Source of the DNA: Lineus longissimus
Lineage: Eukaryota; Nemertea; Pilidiophora; Heteronemertea; Lineidae
Assembly: GCF_910592395.1 (NCBI RefSeq)
Contig: NC_088310.1
Span: forward strand, 12,533,501-12,597,500
Direction of reading: 5' to 3'
Length of the DNA stretch: 64,000 bases
Shown: piece by piece, positions 20,839 to 32,708 of the stretch
Layout: each line of letters opens with the position of its first letter
How positions within the stretch are numbered: position 1 is the first letter of the stretch
Notes under the pieces: model-generated
Databases searched by the model: none
Told to the model about the DNA's origin: nothing
The model's input: the letters and a program-made list of their open reading frames with translations, nothing else
Translations under genes and position numbers: made by a program

Positions 20839-23800
20839 ATGGCGGTAGTCGCTGCTTCAATGAAGGTGAGTGAAATTTCTCGTGTTCAATCGGTTGATAC
20901 TCTTTTAATCAACATGACCATGTACCTGAAGTTTGTTTAGGTACTGAAAAGAGTCTATTATATAATTCAGATTTATCAATAGTTTTTTATAGTATTGCGG
21001 AAATTTTGTGCGCAAATTAGCGAAAGTTGGTGCTCGTCTCGTGTCATTTTAGAGCGAGAAATTTGTTTCCGTCGATCTCTACCAGTGAAAAATCGCTTGC
21101 ATAGCTTCGAATTTTTGTGAAAATAAGTATCTGAACTTGGTTTCAAATAGTCTAGAGAGTTACCTTTGTGGTGATACATGGTATGTGATAAATATTTGTG
21201 GAATTTGTGAAATTCGGGTTTTCAAATGATGCAAGCGATCTCGCGTGAATTTTGCAAGTCCTGATAGTGATATGTCGACCGGGCACAGGCCCTTGAGTAT
21301 TTATAATAGGGGTAGAAGGCGTAAAATAGGGGTATAAGCCCAGGAACTAGGCTAGCATAGAGAAAAATTAAAGGTATGAAAGCGCGGCAAAGTTTTGAAA
21401 CGGTAGACACCTCCACTTCGTGCACAAAATACGGCCCGTAAGAGCCGAGGAAAACACAATTTTTTGCTTACTACGCCATCTACACACCTTCAATCATCAC
21501 CAGAATGCATGTTTATAATCCTACTTTGAATATCAAAGGCCCACGCGGCATCGTTTGTTTGCGAATTTTCCGGTCTGATGATCGCTAACGGCCGTCCGCC
21601 ATCCCCTCTCCGTAGCAACGTAATAGCAACGGAAATCACTGTTTTGAAGTAGAGGAAACACTGCGCTCTGATTGGCTAAAAGTTGGGCGCATAATTCCTG
21701 ATAAATCCTTCAGCGTGGCGTTTTTGTGGAGAAATAAATACAAAACGTACCTTTTTGCACGACTCGAACTGATATATATCCGTCTGATTGTCGATCATTC
21801 GTCATAAAAGTTATTTACACCATCAGAAAAATGTGTTTCCTTCAGTCGTCGCCGATCACGTGATATGCTGGTTTTCCCCATGACGTCACATTAAAAAAAA
21901 ACGTAGCGGTAGTTTCGAATTCGTTCCAGAGCTGTCAAACACAAAAACGTAAATTTTTTCGTTCAATTACAGATTTTTCAGTCTGAAATGGCTAATGCTA
22001 CAGCGGACACAAGTGTTTGCAGTTGGTAGGTACTATTTACATTCACTGTTATCCCGAAATGGAATTTAAAATTATGATTTTATGGGAATAAATGTCACCC
22101 CAACTGGTCAAGCTAATGTTTACTATACTACATGATGTACATCCACGTATTCAATGAGGCAAATTTGTATCAATCACTCTAGTAGCATTGTTGATTGTAC
22201 ATTGTTTATGATGTATTGCCTCCTGGCAATTGCATCATCATAATCACAAAAAAGCATGGTAACCTACTGTTTTGATGTCTTCTTCCCCCTACCCTCTCCT
22301 TTCTGCATTTTTTTTAAACATAAGCCACAAAACCATTTTGAATTTTTCCTCGTTAGAAAAGGTTCATCACCGGCAATGTCTTCACATCCGTAATGATACC
22401 AAAGCCCGCACTGGTCGCATCCAATGCTTTCTTCAGCTGGTACTTTGGGTTCCTTTATACATATTTAACTACAAGCCCCACACAAGTAGTCACCTGATTC
22501 ATCTTGGGCCACAGGTGAAACACTAGCAGCAGGCCTACTTGAGCCTCTGGACCCAGTGATGCCCGGAGGGCCTGCTTTTTTTTCCGCGGCATCTCTTCTT
22601 TCATGAGGACCAACATTTCCTTAAACATAATCCTGGTGAAATGATACGAAATGCTGTGGAAGAGGTCCTCAACGGTGACCAGAAATAGGTCCTCCATGTC
22701 CTCATCTGATTCAGCCTGTAACGTAAACAAACTGAACCATTTCTGTATCAGATCCTCATTGTTGGTAACACTGTTCCTAGCAATCACAAGCAACTCTTCT
22801 CCAAATAAGTGATACCTCTCGACCGACAAATGTTTTCCCAACAATATAAAAAGGTCAATGAAAAAGAGAAATGTATCATCTGAGATGTTGATTAGTCCTC
22901 GATTAGCACCTTGCCTCCAAGCAGTCTCCTCAAGACTATCAAGAAAGTCACTGCAGCTCAAGATATCCTGTTCTTTGACCTTTAGCTGGGAAAGAATGAT
23001 TCGCTGATTGTAGGCAACTCTCCTTTTAGTGGATTTCCTGATGCACCGCTGCACACTTTGTGACAACTTATACAGACATTTTGCTACACAGGCACCCCCT
23101 ATGTAACGGATCTTTGATTGCATGGCATGATCAATACCCTCGATATTTTCCGGCATTCGGACCACATGAATGTCTCCTGACTGTTTCTCAATCACTTTCT
23201 GGGCATCTTTATGAATGATCTTTGCTATCACATGGCGTGCAATCCTCGTGGCACATTTGAACTCAAGTGAGGAGCATTCTGTCTTTGCAAACAGAAGTTC
23301 CAACTTTCTCCGGAAATCTTTTGATGTCAACAACTCATACTCCCCACCTGTACCAAAAACTTTGTACCAACCTTTTGAGGTGGTTGGCTTCTCCCTCTCC
23401 AAGATAACACTGTAATGCGTAAATATCCATCCAAGAAATTGCATCAGTTGGTTGTTACGTTCTTGCGTAAGGTAATATATTTTCTCACGGAGATTTTGCT
23501 GCTCCGGTTCCTCCCCTACTGGTCTCACACTCTCCATAATTTCATTTACGTTGAAGGGGAAGATCCTCAGGTCTTCATCATTAATGTCAGGTATCTGCTG
23601 TGGCTCCTCAGCAAACATCCCAGGCAAGCTAGGCTCAGTCCCCATGAATGCAGTTCCCTCTGGCTCTGCAACCTCACCATCTGTGGTCTTCAGAAATGCA
23701 CCTGGAAGAAAATTATCATCAGATTAGCCTATACTTCAGATTTAATTATTTCAAATCAGTTTGTTCACTGCTCCCTTGCTATACTAAACTCTTTGAGGAC

Positions 23801-26800
23801 CATGGTAAAAAACTGTGGTACCGAGTACCGTACCCAATAAAAATGTAGTGTATGTGTACATTCCTGTAAATAAATGTACAGGACGGTACTGTACTCACCA
23901 TCTTCCTCTTCTACAACCTCCTGGCAGCAAGTCATTCCTTCATCGGGAAGATGTCTCGTCTCTCTTCATAGAACAAGTACACAGCTGCTGAATGCCTCAT
24001 TTTTGCACCACCCAGGTCAAAGTTGATTATTTAAAGGCCAGCTGAATGTGTTGCGCGACCGACTGCCACCCCCATCTGGCCAGGCTGAAAGAAATTGTGG
24101 CAGTCAACCTTTAGGTTATGAATTGTCTTTCCTTGAGCCCTGTGAACAGTTATCGCATATGCCAGCTTCATTGGAAACTGTTCCCTTATTGCACCAACTT
24201 TTCCTGTCCTGTCAACACCCTCAAACCTATGGCGCTCAACTGTGGTTCGTCTCCCGTCAAAATCAACAGTAATTTCATCATCTCCGCCAAATGCTACCAC
24301 TGTCCCTGTCAGACCATTGACCAACTTTTCACTCACAGTACGAATGATAATGATGGGACAACCAACTTTCAGTTGCAGAACCTTTGGTGCAGGGCATTTG
24401 AGCAGTAATGTCTTTTTCCCAGAGTCACGGCAGGATAGTTCTTGATTTCTCCTTGTTGGGTGTCCAGTTCCTCTGCATTATAGAATTCGCAATCTAGGTT
24501 TGTGCTGCATATCCTTGTAAAAGTAATGCCACTCTCATCCTGAATAGGTCTCTGTAGATACTTTAAGTAACTGACAGTTTCATCTGATGGGCTTCCCTCG
24601 CACAGTTCATGTATAGCTTGAACAAGTTCTGCTTCATTTTGTCTCTTCACTTCCGTCAAATTAACATGATGAGGGAAACACAATTTAAAAGTAGCCGACA
24701 GAAATGAAAATTCACCAAAATCACCATAATGGGGGGCAGCAACAGGTGGTAGTTGTTTGAAGTCTCCACTAGCAATCACCTGTAGTCCACCAAAAACTCT
24801 GTTGTCCTTTCTCACTTTCCTACACACATATTCCGCTTGATTCCATGTTCTTCGTGAAATCATTGAAATTTCATCGATCACCAACACATCAGTCACTCTT
24901 ATCCTTTCTGCACAGCCTCTCCATTTGTCGTCATGGATGATCAGCTTTACTAAGTCCTCATTGCTGTGGCGTCCATCTTGTAGCCCAGCCCAGTGGTGCA
25001 GCGTTGTCACACCGACAAATTGCATACTTGATATGCCCGTAGAGGATGTCATGGCAACTTTCCTCTGGTTGTTCTTCAGATCTAGTGATATTCTTCTGCA
25101 ATTAGAAGATACAAAATACTTAGTTGATTTTACAGTCATAGTCATAATGTCAATAGAATGATGTAATTCTTTATTTCTTTTGCAGGTTGATGTACCACAT
25201 AAAGCAAGCAAATCCAGCTGACCGACTACATGTGAGGACAGCCTATAACGAATATTGCAAGGACAGTGGCGACCAAATATCAGCAACTCTGCAATGCTTC
25301 GGGGAAGTCATCAGAAATATTTATCCGAAAACTACACGGAACCACAAGGAACATTACTATGGACTACAGTTTATTCCATCAGCTGAAGTGAATTTGCCCC
25401 GGCCTGTGTCATTTCCAAGTTACTGTCATGTTTTACAAGGTGATGGTGGTGTTGGGAACAGCATCATTGAAATTAAGGTGCCCACTACTTATGTATGTGA
25501 TGAAAAATGTGTTTTCGTTCATGTGGCTTTCAAATCATTCACTAACATTAACAATCTCAGTTTACGCATACTAGACAAGGACATAGATGTAGAGAAACTT
25601 GGAATCAGCTCAAAATTTGTCATGAATCAATCAAATATAGATGGTCTTCTGAACGGCCTTAGTGCACTAAAACTGTGCGAAGGACTGCAGTGGGATCAAT
25701 CATATTCTAAAGGAGAGACTGTACTAGAACATATTTGGGCACAGTCACCAAATTTGAATGAAAAGACAAAAAGGCTTCATGGGAAGAAATGTATTATAAC
25801 CTTGTTCTTTCACAGGCCTGGAAATTGTTGCCATCCTTGCCAGCGTGTCAACAAATGGATTAAAGAGAAGGCTACTGCGAAGGACAAGGTCAGTAGCAAT
25901 GATAAAAACACTCCTCCAGTTCCAGATTCAGACACTATAAATGACAGGGGACACAATTAAGCTCACAGAACAAAGTCATGATGAGTTTTTTGAACTGTTA
26001 CATAAGGCAATGCCTAATGCACCATCAGAGCTAAAAACCCTCCTAGAAGCTCAAGTAAGGAACTCCAGCAATGACAAGGACCCAAGACACAGACAGTGGG
26101 ATCCCAAAGTAATAAACATTTGCTTGTCTCTTTGGTCCCGATCACCCCAGGCTTATGAAGACATGAAGGCTTCTGATGTACTCATCTTACCAACAGGTAG
26201 ATTACTGGCATATTACAAAAACACTGTGCGACAGAGACCAGGCTTCAACAAAGACAACCTGAAGTGGATGGCAGCTGAAGCTAAAAGAAGGGACATTCCA
26301 TCACATGGACTAATTGCAATAGATGAGATGATCTATTGCAATAGATGAGATGAAAATACAAGATGACTTACAAATTGTTCGTAAAGGAGACTCATGGGAT
26401 ATAATTGGCGCCTGTGATTTGAGTGAATTATGTCAGGACATAGACACTTTGCGCAAGAAGAAGAAGCAATGCACCATGGCTACCGAGGTGTTACAAATGA
26501 TATTTCATGGATTGACTGGCTTTCGGTGGCCAGTAGCTTATTTTGCATCAAGCACAGCTACCGCTTATGAGATATATAACATATTTTAGGATGCTGTTGA
26601 CCTCCTTGGTCAATATGGCTTTGTAGTGGATTACTGTTCTGTGGATGGAGCTGCAACTAATAGGGCATTCATTCGGATGCACTTTTCTGGTGACCCAATC
26701 AAAGTTAATTTTCGAACCCAGGACATCTATGACTTCAATCATCACATTGTGTTCATTCAGGATATAAAACATACCTTGAAAAAGGTACGCAATGGCATTT

Positions 26801-29800
26801 CATCCAGGAGTCTCGAATTGAAAGGGAAGCCCATCATCTGGGAACACTGGGAATCGGCTTACAACTACAACAAGAGACTGGGATTGAGGTTGCATAAAAA
26901 GTTAACAAGAGAGCACATCCACTTGACAACAACCTTAAAAATGAGGAATCAGTTGGCACTAGATGTATTGGACAAAGAAATGCTCAAGCTAATGAAGGCC
27001 TATGCACAGACACTTGAATCAGATGAAAGGGACAAATTGGGTAGTTCCATCCTCCTTTTGGAGAAGACCAGTTTGTTGGTTGACATTTTCTGTGATTGTA
27101 ACAGGACAATGGATTTCAATGATTCACGTGTGAGACAGATATTGGAGGTGCAGGACTTTTTTCGTGCATGGGAGCAGGAGGAGAAGAGGAAGGAGAAGCT
27201 GCTTACAGAGCAAACAAGGGAGGACCTCCATTATTATTATTATTTATTATTTATTAAATCCAAATAAACAAAATTACATATTGAGACAATTGCCAGGGCT
27301 TAGGCTGAAAGCATTAATAGCCCTGGTTACAATGGTATACAAAGAACAAGTTGAATCAAGATAAGGTAACATACTTTGAATGGAAAGAAAGGGATGCAAG
27401 TAAAGGTAAAGTAACACAAATAGTTATAGTTTGTACAAAGGTAGTGATTGATGAGGGGTTCCATTGATCTGGCACTAGTTACCAGAAAAGACGATAATAT
27501 TACTGAGAAAAGTGGCTGTTTTTTCTACAACAAGCCTGTTTGAAGTAAGGTCCAATGAAAATTGACCATTAAGAAGAAAATGGAGCCACTCATCAACACG
27601 AAGATTGAAAAACCTAACAGAAGTAAGGTGTGGCAGCAAACCAGGATCATTCAAGAAATTGTTACGTAAATCATTTAATAAAGGGCAATTAAAGAGAAGG
27701 TGTTTAGTAGATTGGGAGTGAGCCCCGCAATCACAAGATGGACTTAAAACGTTGGTAAAATTGTGGGAATAAAAGTGACACCGAAAAACTAAGTCACACC
27801 TTGTCCTATTGAGTGAAAGTTCATTTTTACGAGTAAGAGCCAATTTTGTAGAAGTAAGAAGGTTATGTTTACCTCTCAGAAAAATTCGGATATTGTATTT
27901 AAATGAGTTTCTTGAGAAGCAGTTTTTTATATTGACAGGCACAGACTCCCAATCTCTAATTACACATGGCACAGTTGACTTGCTAAATCTTGCAGATGAT
28001 CTAGGGGGAAGTACATAGTCTCGCTGGGTCCTTAAACGGCCAGGAGGCGCCCGATTACGATAAATGTCAAAGATTTCATTGACATAACATGGTACCAAAT
28101 TGTGTTGTACCTCATACATAAGCACCAATCTTTTTTCCCTGCGCCGAGCAGAAAGTGTCATCCAATCCAAACATTTTAAAACCTTTTGGGTGTTAGTCCC
28201 ATGAATACAACCACTGACTATAATGGCACCCCTATAGTGGATTTTATCTAATTGAGAAAGTAGACCCTGATTGGTAAAGTCAAATATAATAGATCCATAT
28301 TCAAGATGAGGTAATATAAATGATAGATACATGCGTTCAAGATGCCTTGATTGAACCGTAAACTTCAAAGCATTCACATTACCAGCAATCCCCAACTTTA
28401 TTATGCCGCTGCTAAATGCAGGCGCTACGATCGAGTTTGACACGTGACCCAATTTAGCCAATCAGAGCGTTCATCAATAATAAAATATATTTTTAGTACA
28501 AGAAATCAATGCCTTGTGTCAGTTTTATGCCTTCATTGTGGGTTCACAATTTTGAATGTACAGTGTTCCAGCTCATCAAAAGAACAGGATTTTGTCTAGA
28601 ATCACGGTTTTCCGAGTTTCTCCTTGTCAACACTGTCAGGAACCCCCCCCCCCCCCCATCCTATCTACCTAGCCAACACCCAGACAGAGGTTACCAAATG
28701 ACAGAGCTGAGAGAGCCCAAACATCGGAGGAATCCATGCAACAGCAAAAGCTTTGGCAAATATGCTGAAGAGAAGGATGCAATATAATATTTCGGGCTTG
28801 GTCACCCGCCTACCCCCCCCCCCCCCCGACATGACCCTTCCCAGCCCTAGTGTCCTTAATTGAACCATCCAAAGATAGGGATCTTAGGCCATAAAGTGGA
28901 CAAATAAAGCAAGAAGTTATCAAAGGGCAGTCATTCTCATATCTTCAAAGATCACTTGAGGTCCAGCTTTTCATGTATGTTGATGTTTGGACATATATTC
29001 TCTCCTCAAATCCACTTGGGACGCCAATTTGGACCCCCCTGTGGACATGGAAAAATTTTCAATTTTCCCAATGGCATGTGTTTCAGTATACTCAGTATGA
29101 TGCTGCCTTCTGCAGGAGCTATCGGCAAACTAAATTTGCAAACTCTATGTGATTCAAAAAGGCCACAGAAGTCGGCCAATTTTCATGTTTTCTTAGAATT
29201 TACATTAGGAAAAATTGCAATTCACGTGGTATTTTCAACCCATAGGTGGACATGGAAAAATTTTCACCAATCAACTCAAAATTTGGCCTGCAAATGCCTT
29301 GATAGTCATAGAATCACATACGCTATCGGCAACTAGGCTTTAGTTACACAGAAAACCGTGAGATGTCTCTCACCTCGATCTGCTATAGAAAACGTATGCT
29401 TGGCCCTGGAAGGGAGTTTGGCGCATGCGCAGTTAAAAGGTTGGGAATTGCTGGTAATGAGTGGATTTAACATGTTGTTACATGTTGTTAGGACCTCCAT
29501 TCATCTCTCCTTGGATTTGTTGCTCTGGTCCAGCACATAACTATGCTTGGTTTTGCCATAACCCCTGGATTTATTAATTCAGATATCATTGAGAACTTTT
29601 TTGCCAGCAGAGAGGAATATGCAACGGAAACAACACGAATCCCACTGTGGCACAATTTGGGCCAGGTGTAAATGCGATTGTGCTGGGAAGTGCTACCATA
29701 TCCAAGAAAGGCAACGCTGGAGCACCAGCCAAACGAGCAAATCCTGCCCACAAGTTGTTTCCCCTGAACCCAAGGAAAAAGATCCGAGTATAGACTTCTA

Positions 29801-32513
29801 ACTCCATAGTTCATGGACTGGGTAAGTTGAGATGAATTATTTCTTGCATCTACATAGTAGGACCATGCTGCACCACCACAAGACTAAGACTAAAGGATGG
29901 AGGTATTATTAAGAATGGGCTAAGAGAGAGAACTTCTGGATAGGGGGTCCTAACAACAGCAGCTGTGATCTTATTATTCACCTGATTAAACTTAATTTTG
30001 ACTGATTTTGTAGTGTGCATTTGATATTACTTTTCAAAGCAATTAATGTCAATGATTTAATTCCCTGCTTCCCAGCCACGAGGTCCAACTAGATCACTGA
30101 TCATGCAGGGATGGAGAGACAGAATTCACTAAATGATTCCTGGTCTTGTACAATGCATAGTATATGTACACTGCTATGCTAAAGAGATACTGCAACTCTT
30201 ATTTTCTTAAGACAATGCATGCATCCACTGCCCTGGGACTGGCCTGGACATTGGTAGGCCTGCTGGCCCTGGCGCTGGATGTTGAAATTTTGATGATTAA
30301 ATTCACCCTAAAAATACCTCAAAAGATGCGATTTTCCAGTTCCACAACGTCCAGTTATTAGCACATTGTGCCCTTGGAGGGCATAGCCATGAGCTTTCTC
30401 TTGCAAAGTGTTCATTTTATACTCGATTCTACGCTTGAAACAATGACTCGAAATGACAGAAAATACACACGTGTAATACGTTCCTAGAAATGTAAACAAA
30501 CAAACCTCGTTTTTATGGGCTTCTCTATAACATAAAATACATGGTGGCTGTCTCTTCGTCGAAATGGGGTGCGAGGTTGACATCGATGGCAGATAAGCCA
30601 ATCAGCGCGCGTTATTCCATTCACAGCGGGGCAACCTTGTTCATTGTTGCCAAGGCCGTCTTCCACGTCATCGGAGAGGGGATGGCGGACGGCCGTTAGC
30701 GATCATCAGACCGGAAAATTCGCAAACAAACGATGCCGCGTGGGCCTTTGATATTCAAAGTAGGATTATAAACATGCATTCTGGTGATGATTGAAGGTGT
30801 GTAGATGGCGTAGTAAGCAAAAAATTGTGTTTTCCTCGGCTCTTACGGGCCGTATTTTGTGCGCGAAGTGGAGGTGTCTACCGCTTCAAAACTTCGCCGT
30901 GCTTTCATACCTTTAATTTTTCTCTATGCTAGCCTAGTTCCTGGGCTTATACCCCTATTTTACGCCTTCTACCCCTATTATAAATACTCAAGGTGTCAAA
31001 AATCACTCGCCTAAATTCAATTCAAAGATCAAAAATAATATCTGAACTTAGTTTCAAATAGCCTACGCAATTATCATTTCGGTGATATATAATGCATGCA
31101 TGTAATAATTGATTAATCTGCCTAAAACGCGCAATTAAAACGGCGAAAGATCTTGATAAACACTCTGGTGGCGGTCGCACTAAATAACGACCGGTAGGGC
31201 CCGGAGTCTGGCGGCGAAAAAAAGGTAGCGCCCGGAGGTTGAATCCGGATTTTTATGCACTTTTAACTGTATATATATGTTGTTAAGATGTATTTCTAAC
31301 AGTTCTGTAACTTTGATGACCAAGCTTGCACCCAAAGTTGGTGAAATTGATTCCTTTTTATGGACTGCGCTAGCGACCGGAGAATTCGCCGTCAGTCATT
31401 TTGGCTACGGTCCCCGAGTAAAAAAAAGTCACGGAGTTGTTGTGGTTGGCAATTTTGCAACAAATCTCGCCATTTACGTTTGTTTTCTCCCTGTCTGGTC
31501 ATTGGCCGTGACAACAATTATTCTGAAAGTCACATTATGACATCGTAGTATGAATTCCACTGCAGTTTCGTTACGCAGCAATGCTCATGTTTTTAATTTG
31601 CAATCCTGTACTGTCTGTACACTGCGCTGTGCATGGCTGTGCTGTAGGTTGTAAAAAAGACAAAAACGATAGCCTAGCCCTAGGCTATAGGATAGGCTTA
31701 CAGTATAACTCAACAGGCCCTCATGATTCATTTGATGGACACCTTATTTGATAGTACCTCATCATTAAGTCCACTAGATCCTGTTCTGTCACATGTCGTA
31801 GACGATAGACAATTTTCAAAATGTAGTACACCACTCGCTCATCTTTAAGCCCAGCTCTCGGCTCACATCATGTGGGCACGGTTGGTTGTTTAGTGTTATG
31901 GTTCAGTCTGTGAGACTAATTTAAAGAGGTTACACTTTTATTTTGAATTGGAAAACAGCCCACAGGACTGACTTTTCACTGAGTAATAAGTGTGCCCTTC
32001 GAAGGTTAAGTCTCTTTTTGGATTTGCTTCCATAGATGTCTTGTTCAGGATATCATCTGACAAATGCCTGATCAAGCACAGACTGCATCCGGTGGTGTAC
32101 ATTTCCCCGTCTATGTGATGTCACCCTTTTTTATTCAGTCAGTGTTAATTTCTCTTCTCTTTTTACAGATTAACTGTTGTTGGTTATTGCTGTGGTTGTG
32201 GTTGCTGTGGTTGTTGGCACATTTCAAGTCCAGGAAAGCACTTGCTGTTCCCACATTCAGAGTAAGGTGTGCTTACTCGTTTTACTGCTTTCCATTCCCG
32301 GAGAGCATTATCAAATATCTGCCACAAGGCAACAAATATATGCCGCAAGGCGCTTCAAATATCTGCCGAAAGGCATCAAATATCTGCCACACCAATAAAG
32401 TTCATTTTGTTAACCAACTCTTTATTTTATTTTCTTCACATACAAAAAAGACCATCCCAGACATTTGGCTGCATCCACTTCATCAATGTATAGACAACAG
32501 TCGGTTCATTTGA
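20839..32513 (+). CDS. Putative two-exon gene carried by Helentron-like copy 4
   Basis: Exon 1 runs from ATG at 20839 to 20865, followed by GTGAGT. Exon 2 starts after CTTTTTACAG at 32169 and stays open in phase 0 to about 32513. Exon 2 opens with a very hydrophobic run (CCWLLLWLWLLWLLAHF) that could be a membrane helix, followed by a basic KSRK. An AATAAA lies at 32393-32398. The intron would hold the whole P-type transposon. The layout mirrors the two-exon unit in copy 1. No homology is recognised and this could be coincidence. Confidence 0.25.
21291..21612 (+). repeat. Left TIR of the P-type transposon
   Basis: Inverted copy of 30672-30993, about 97 percent identical by eye. It contains CCCACGCGGCATCGTTTGTT and GGACGGCCGTTAGC-type blocks near its inner end. 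Confidence 0.9.
27475..28461 (-). pseudogene. C-terminal part of non-LTR retrotransposon ORF2 (5' truncated)
   Basis: The frame encodes the thumb/post-RT segment typical of Jockey/CR1/I-like ORF2: LSFILPHLEYGSIIFD, LSARRREKRLVLMYEV and a terminal Cys/His cluster CDCGAHSQSTKHLLFNCP. The RT catalytic core is absent because of 5' truncation. The first about 15 residues probably come from unrelated sequence. It ends with TAA near 27475, followed by a short 3' UTR and the (AAT)n tail at 27233. Confidence 0.8.
28462..29489. other. Unassigned sequence inside the retroelement insertion
   Basis: Two poly(C) tracts (28637-28652 and 28816-28830) and a repeated phrase GGACATGGAAAAATTTTCA at about 29042 and 29247 are visible. 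No coding sequence is supported. Confidence 0.4.
30672..30993 (-). repeat. Right TIR of the P-type transposon
   Basis: Inverted copy of 21291-21612, ending ...AAATACTCAAGG at 30993. Confidence 0.9.
31100..32160. other. Non-coding interior of Helentron-like copy 4
   Basis: No credible coding region. It would be intronic to the putative two-exon unit. GC-rich patches occur at 31130-31260. Confidence 0.35.
32313..32395 (+). repeat. Four imperfect ~20-bp tandem units
   Basis: Units of the form CAAATATCTGCC..AAGGC occur at about 32315, 32335, 32357 and 32377 inside the last exon-like segment of Helentron-like copy 4. Confidence 0.7.
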
Positions 32514-32614
32514 CCATTCACCTCACAAAATACACTGTAATAATTATGTACCTTGAGTCAATGTGCATGTTATTAGTTCCACCTACGCTGCATGAAGACA
32601 AGGACTCCACTCTT

Positions 32615-32708
32615 TGACGTCACCACACAACTCCTTGACGTCATCACACACCCCACTACTGCAACAGCAATAGAAATGACTTTACGTCATAATAGCAGGG
32701 TGACGTCA
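32615..32708. promoter_or_regulatory. Cluster of CRE-like sites
   Basis: TGACGTCA at 32615-32622, 32636-32643 and 32701-32708, and TTACGTCA at 32682-32689, all within 94 bp. These are CREB/ATF-type motifs near the 3' end of Helentron-like copy 4. Function unknown. Confidence 0.45.

Larger units (their letters stand above)
27233..29489 (-). mobile_element. Non-LTR retrotransposon insertion with 12-bp TSD
   Basis: AGGACCTCCATT occurs at 27221-27232 and 29490-29501 and interrupts the transposase frame. The 3' end lies at 27233, where a (AAT)n-type tail is read on the minus strand. That tail type is known in the I and related clades. Coding sequence occupies 27475 to about 28420. The remaining 28420-29489 is non-coding and does not look like the 5' continuation, so a further rearrangement or insertion has occurred. 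Confidence 0.8.
21988..29793 (+). pseudogene. P-element-type transposase with RFX-like N-terminal DNA-binding domain
   Basis: Exon 1 spans 21988-22025 (ATG, then donor GTAGGT). The acceptor TTTTGCAG gives exon 2 from 25186, joined in frame (phase 2). The N-terminus (WLMYHIKQ...FGEVIRNIYP...EHYYGLQF) resembles an RFX winged-helix domain rather than the THAP domain usual in this family. A CCHPC motif follows, then P-type core motifs (RQWDPKVINICL, LAIDEM-type catalytic Asp, VDYCSVDGAATNR, FNHHIVFIQDIKHTLKKVRN) and the C-terminal NGNNTNPTVAQFGPG...SKKGNAG block. Damage: a frameshift at about 25945, a 22-bp tandem duplication at 26313-26356, TAG at 26587-26589, a retroelement at 27233-29489, and a missing T in the T run near 29597. 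The stop is TAG at 29791. Confidence 0.85.
22264..30415 (-). pseudogene. PIF1-type helicase fused to a C-terminal PHD finger, transposon-encoded
   Basis: Three exons on the minus strand: 30415-30318, 25095-23899 and 23701-22264, joined by consensus donors and acceptors in matching phases (2 and 1). Exon 1 holds the Walker A motif GRCGTGKS. Exon 2 holds MTSSTGISSM, VLVIDEISMIS, GDFKQLPPV, LTEVKRQ, ITVHRAQGKTI and VGRATH, the SF1B PIF1 set. Exon 3 encodes about 400 residues without recognised homology and then a C4HC3 PHD finger (CGAC...IGCDQCGLWYH...WFCGLC) and a basic tail ending at 22264. Damage: a shift in the A5 run at 24414-24418, TAA near 24029, a shift near 23945, a missing base in the A8 run at 22576-22583, and TAA at 22467. 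The product would be about 910 residues. It runs convergent to and interdigitated with the transposase. Confidence 0.85.
21291..30993. mobile_element. P-type DNA transposon with 322-bp TIRs and two interlocked genes
   Basis: TIRs run from 21291-21612 (CCTTGAGTATTTATAATAGG...) and 30672-30993, differing at only a few positions. Inside are a plus-strand P-type transposase and a minus-strand PIF1-helicase/PHD gene. Each gene's first exon lies next to one TIR, and the remaining exons lie in the other gene's first intron. A 2.26-kb non-LTR insertion (27233-29489) was added later. An 8-bp TSD, expected for P elements, was not found. The right TIR abuts a 95-bp sequence (30996-31090) also present at 21088-21180. 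The presence of a helicase gene is unlike canonical P elements, which encode only the transposase. Confidence 0.85.
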
